DNA from: Carposina sasakii
Lineage: Eukaryota > Arthropoda > Insecta > Lepidoptera > Carposinidae
Assembly (NCBI GenBank): GCA_014607495.2
Contig: CP053154.1
Location: 8,928,001 to 8,992,000, forward strand
Length of the DNA: 64,000 nt
Reading direction: 5' to 3'
In this document: positions 59,395-64,000 of the stretch, piece by piece
Layout: each line of letters starts with the position of its first letter
How positions within the stretch are numbered: the stretch's first letter is position 1
Made by a program: the position numbers and the translations under genes
Notes under the pieces: generated by a model
What the model was told of the DNA's origin: nothing
The model's database searches: none
Seen by the model: the letters and a program-made list of their open reading frames with translations, nothing else

Positions 59395-60400
59395 TTTTTT
59401 TAATACCTGGTATTCTTTATAAAGTTACGATCATTTTCTTCTATGGAACCAATATTAAAAAAATTCTGTCATTTTATTGCAAGCAATGTATTTGTCGTGG
59501 CCATATTGTAAAATTGATCATTTCATGAAATGGTCGAGCATTTCATGAAGTGGTCGCATTTCATGAAGTGGCCAATTCAATTTGAATCGTTAAATCGTCT
59601 ACATTTCACGATTTTGTCATCCACGTTTGGCCAAATCGTATTAACAGGATGTCCATAAAATCCGAATGTGGTAAGAGCTTATATAAATAATATATACCGT
59701 ACACCATATATAAGTATACCCTATTATTTATGTGATATTTTCACTATAAAAGACTTTACAAAAGCGATTCGCATCTGGCACATCGCCGGACGCTGCCTGG
59801 GCACGCTCGCTCCGCTCGCTCGGCTCGTGCGTCATTTGTCATAGTCTAACCTAACCTAACCTATCGTAATCTAATGTTTAACAATATTATTATAAACCAC
59901 CATTAAGTCTAATATACATTATACAATATAACACACTATCCGTGAACTTCTTCTGCATAGTACCCTAAATTTGTTTTTAACCTAAAAAGAAAAATCATCT
60001 TCACACATAAATGATCGGGCGTTTAGTTGCCCATATCGAGAAACGATTTTTATCATCATTCTGCCCAAACCATATCATGATGTAATAGACAGTTGAACTT
60101 TTCATGAAATCATTTCATAAAATGCTCGCAATGATCAATTCTACGATATGGCCACGACATATTCGTTTGATGTGCAAAGTACCTACAAATGTACCTAGAA
60201 ACTAACATTATAACATTTTGACATGGAATCTTTGAAAAAAAATGATTGTAAATTTCAGATCGATTTATGTAAAAAAAATGATAATATTAATGTAACTTTG
60301 GACCTCAATATTTTGGAAAGCCGTGGTTTCCCAGGGGTGCTTCTATAGAAAAAAATATTGTGATGTTATAAAGAATACGAGGTATTAAAAGAACAAAGTT
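59395..60400. mobile_element. About 1-kb element with long imperfect inverted ends
   Basis: Outer blocks TTTTTAATACCTGGTATTC and TTTATAA (from about 59396) are inverted at about 60373-60398 (TTATAAAGAATACGAGGTAT). Inner blocks GTCGTGGCCATATTGTAAAA and TTGATCATTTCATGAA (59493-59529) are inverted at 60106-60168. The right arm is about 100 bases longer than the left between these blocks. The middle holds tandem CATTTCATGAAGTGG units, a CG-rich patch and a CCTAA run. No transposase ORF is present. Confidence 0.5.
59846..59863 (+). repeat. Short (CCTAA)3 run
   Basis: CTAACCTAACCTAACCTA matches the insect telomere unit TTAGG in reverse, for just over three units. It is too short to be more than an incidental interstitial run. 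Confidence 0.5.
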
Positions 60401-61317
60401 GTCTTTTTACTCAGTATACTACCTAGAATATAGTATGCAAAACGCTTTGAAAATTTTACAATTTAGCTCCAGTCGAGCCCCGTTCAATGTGTCACGTCGT
60501 GCAGGTGGTCCGCAAAGACTAGACTTTCCTTTGCCTTAACGCTGGTGCCCATTATCAAGTATCCAAGCGAGTTTTTTCCCGGATGACGGATGCGGATTCA
60601 AACTATGTTTCGCGCAATGATTTTTTTATCGGACGCCGGCGCATACCTTTGGACCTGGGGACATTGCGGTTTTAATTAGGACTGATTCTTTGAAATAATT
60701 AATTAGGAATAAAAACTATTTAGCGAAAATTTTATGTGTATTTTATTCACGCCTTAAATGAGATGAGATATTAAATGGTTCGGAGTTCTATCTAACATAG
60801 TTATAAAGTTTCATTTGACCTCCAAGAGTGTGAATAATGTTAATCAAATTCAATTTTGATGATTATTTTAATGAGTTTTTATATACTAACATAAAATTGG
60901 GAAAATAACTATTTTCTGCCATCGTCTGCGTACCTACGACAATCTCATTATCCGAGATTATTCGACACATCGTCAATGGAGACGTGTACTTACGATTGAA
61001 AATCTATAGGTCCACTTGCACGCCAATAACCGGCCTGCTTTGATTGATAGGTAAATTGCGCTAGGCCGGCAGACTGATCATTTTACAATAATTAAACTGA
61101 GTAGCAAAGCATTCGCATGACCACCGCCAATTATTGCCGGTGCCTAGGCAGAGGCGGGCTGCGCTCTCTGAAATTGTTGTTAAATGTCTATGGTTTGCGT
61201 GAAACTTACGCGCGTGCTTTCTTGGTTATCTTTCACTAATTTAGTTTTCTCGTGCTCAGTTTATGCATACAATTTAGGAATCGTGCATAATCTTTGTTAT
61301 TACATATCCATCAATAT

Positions 61318-61395
61318 GATGTTATAGATGTGAAAGTAACTCTGTTTGTCTATCTCCTGTTTGCACGACTAAACGCATCTCTGGTTGAACGGAAC
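61318..61395 (+). mobile_element. Helitron-family 5' fragment
   Basis: GATGTTATAGATGTGAAAGT, AACTCTGTTTGTCTATCTCC and ACGACTAAACGCATCTCTGG resemble the GCGAAAGTAACTCTGTCTG portion of lepidopteran elements of the type at 52327-52540. Confidence 0.35.
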
Positions 61396-64000
61396 CTATG
61401 TAGGGGATTGTAGGAAAACCAAAAAAAAAAACACTTTGTGTTTTTCATAGTATAATTTTCCAAATGCAAACTGTGTAATGTTTAAATTAGCAATGTGTGC
61501 ATTGAAGTGCAAAATCATAACTATACTACAGCAGTTAGGTATGTGTTCAGAAGTGGACCTTATGGCTGAAATGATGATGACGACATTATTATTGAATATG
61601 GACAATTGTATTAAACCTCATAAAAATACAAAAAAAAACCACGGCAATGTAGCATTAAATAGCCAACATTTAAAAGTTTACGAGATTCATGCACTTGAAT
61701 AAGGACTCCGTGCAGTGATCTTATAACTGTATGCCAATAACAGTTTAACGTGTCAAAATATCAGTTACTGGTTCTGTTCGTTTCAATTTAAAATGACATG
61801 AATGGCGAAACAATGACAACCAATTAATCATCACGAATACCATTAAGGAAGTGAGAGTTATAAAGGACACAATACAAAAAGTCAGTTAATAAATTTCCAC
61901 ACTAGTCATTTATGGGCGCTTAAAGTCATTACACGGTGCGTCGACAAAGAGGGACAAGATCTTTGTAAACGGAACAGAAAGGTACCGAATACAGTTAATT
62001 AAATTTGTATTAAAAAGTGGCTCTTTATATTAGCTGGCGCTAAGTGGGAAGTGCCGCGTCATGCAGCTAATAGATCAAAATCTTCAAGTGGGCCTGGAAG
62101 GGCCTGATTTATTGAACTTATAATGCAACGCGTGCGTTAACGATGCCTGATTCGGTGATTGATCGACATTTTTTGTCTAAAATATAAACTAGTTCACGGC
62201 TGCTCCTTCAGAAGCAATTAATAATGACAACGAAAATATCGCTTAGATAAGTACCTACCTTCCTAAAGGCGGTGCCGATGATGACCAATATAATTCAAAG
62301 ACTAAAGATCGATTCTGAGATATTTGATGTCAAAAGAGTGTAGTCATAAGATCTAAGAATAATCACTTATTACAACATTTATGAACGCGTTAAGTACAAA
62401 ATTATGTTTTTCCAATCTTTCGAAATGTGTACAAGGAAGCGACTAATATGACACGATATCATGCAATGACTAGGTATACTTATTCTTGTTCGACGCCCAA
62501 GAGTAGATAATCTACTAAGTATGAAATTAAATACGTGCTACACTCTGCAATTTTATTTCAAATAGAAACCATACAGTCTAAGTAGGCAATGAAATTGAAA
62601 AATCCATAAACTACAAACGACTAGCCAATAATGCAGAAATGAAGTAATTTCCACCACTGGGAACATATCGCGCCATGTTCCAAGTTAAGTCATTGAAGCC
62701 ACATTAAAAATTACGACGTGTAGCGTGTACCATGTCATTACTGCGATAGATCTAGGGACATATTAATCTAAAAATAAAATGCGATTGACGGTAAAGACCA
62801 TTAAAAATTCAAATTAGCCTACAAGAATTGGAGCAGAAAAAGAAAAAGCTTCGTTTCGTGGAGCAAGAATGTCAACTTCGGTAATTCAATTTTGATTATA
62901 GGACCAATGCCTAAATATGGCTTCATTACCAACAGCGGCGATCCGCGGACAATCTTCTTGAGTAGGTATCATTAGCTACCCACTTTTGTATATCGAAATA
63001 AAATGACCGGTTTAATATGAAATTACTCATTCCGTGATTTTGGTTCCTTTGTAGATGTACAAATTATTAATATGATGCCCACTTAGCCACGTAATTATGG
63101 GACAGCAGTTCAGTAATTTTATGGAACCAAAATTGTGCCTATGACAAAAACAAACACAGAAATTAATAGATAATTCCTAACATGCAGTAGAAGTACTTTG
63201 CGGTTTCGCACATTATATGCAGATATACTTTCTCTGCTGTTCATATTATAGAAATTTTGGGACACACCCACGGTAGATTGTAGATCTTCGATGCCTATAA
63301 GTCTGATGGGTCTGGGTCTGGAGTTTTAGAAAATTTATTAACTGAAGTTGGTATCTAATAATTATAATGAAATAATCACAACGTTTACGTTTAAGGAATG
63401 ACCGATATAAAATTACTTTATAATGCCTAGAAGTCAAATATAATTTATCTATCCGCACAAATTGTCCGTCGACAATTTAATCTTCAAACTCGACCATGAG
63501 GTGGATATTTATGCGTGCCCATTTCCAGGCCGCTAACGCAGAAACTGTTTGGGCTAGATAATTCCTAGTCGGTATTATACGTACGTTAAATACGTAAGTG
63601 GTGGAACATGACGGCCCTGGGCGGCCAGGCTTCCGTGGGAACAGCCATGTGACGTTACGAAACAACCACGGGCGAAAATTGATTGACACTACAACTAGGC
63701 ACCAGCAAGAACCGTAATCTAGTACCTCGAAAATGGTTTAGCATTAGGAAAATGGAAAATTTATTCAGAGAACATGCCGTCTGTTTACTATAAAGCTTTT
63801 TGAAAGAATAATTTTAGTACAACTACATTACATATTTCAATACAAATGGTACTTACTTACTTTTTTGTAATAAAATCCTGCTCTAGTCTCTCTAATTTAT
63901 TGAATTTCAGCAGGAAACCAATTACAAAAAATCTTCCTTTTTGCATAATTAAAATAAAAACTAAACTGTAACTGTTTCATAACATACGTGAAAACTTGAA

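Larger units (their letters stand above)
55934..64000 (-). other. Probable upstream eyg intron (open at the window edge)
   Basis: No eyg exon was found on the minus strand here, so the intron before the RED exon is at least 8 kb, or an alternative promoter lies within it. Apart from the Helitron copies and inverted-repeat elements listed, it is AT-rich non-coding DNA. Short ORFs at 63246-63689 and 61396-61702 have no family resemblance. Confidence 0.45.

Noticed and set aside
59846..59863. Telomere or subtelomere signal from (CCTAA)3
   Set aside because: Only about three units. True insect telomeres have long arrays, and this run is inside an inverted-repeat element.
63477..63689. A missing eyg N-terminal or PAI exon near the right edge
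   Set aside because: The minus frame contains none of the expected PAI sequence such as a VSHGCVSKIL-type helix, and no matching splice phase.

Overview
The window looks like nuclear DNA from a lepidopteran (moth or butterfly). It is AT-rich and gene-poor. It carries many short repeats of types common in Lepidoptera: RTE-like LINE tails ending in GATGAT runs, a non-autonomous Helitron family with 3' ends in CTAG, tRNA-derived SINE pieces, hAT-type MITEs and Penelope-like remnants. The order assignment rests on these repeats and on the gene content, not on a database match.

Two host genes are clear. The first is the 3' part of an eyegone/twin-of-eyegone (Pax-eyg) transcription factor gene on the minus strand, in four exons: 55933-55793, 40295-40020, 39809-39625 and 39438-38884. 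Phases fit at every junction. The exons encode the RED half of the paired domain, an Ala/Gly/Pro-rich linker, a Ser50 homeodomain split by an intron between homeodomain residues 46 and 47, and a low-complexity C-terminus with a repeated F/L-K-A-L-x-H motif. Exons for the N-terminus and PAI remnant were not found and presumably lie beyond 64000. The second is an intronless 585-residue CFAP99-like coiled-coil protein (27864-29621, plus strand), tail-to-tail with eyg.

From left to right: 1-945 holds the C-terminal part of a pogo/Tigger-like transposase with a PHD-like zinc finger, followed by an iterated RGGCWWCTAT motif (1351-1611). From 3000 to 27000 there is non-coding DNA with LINE tails, one hAT MITE with a clean 8-bp target duplication (14399-14565) and a 254-bp retroposon with a 14-bp duplication (15947-16200). 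CFAP99 follows at 27.9-29.6 kb. From 30 to 38 kb there are a Helitron copy, a weak orphan ORF, a LINE fragment and a Penelope-like element with a broken GIY-YIG endonuclease (35470-36495). The eyg 3' exons lie at 38.9-40.3 kb.

The 15.5-kb eyg intron (40296-55792) holds a nest of mobile elements. These include a 164-bp deletion derivative of the same Penelope-like element with a 12-bp target duplication, and a hairpin with two 117-bp arms that are identical base for base. The last 8 kb, probably still inside eyg, holds two neighbouring Helitron copies, a small CpG-rich patch and a roughly 1-kb element with long imperfect inverted ends.

The two host genes show no functional link beyond adjacency. 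The rest is mainly transposon biology plus presumed, unproven, regulatory DNA around a developmental Pax gene. No prokaryotic feature, CRISPR array or intact autonomous transposon was seen.
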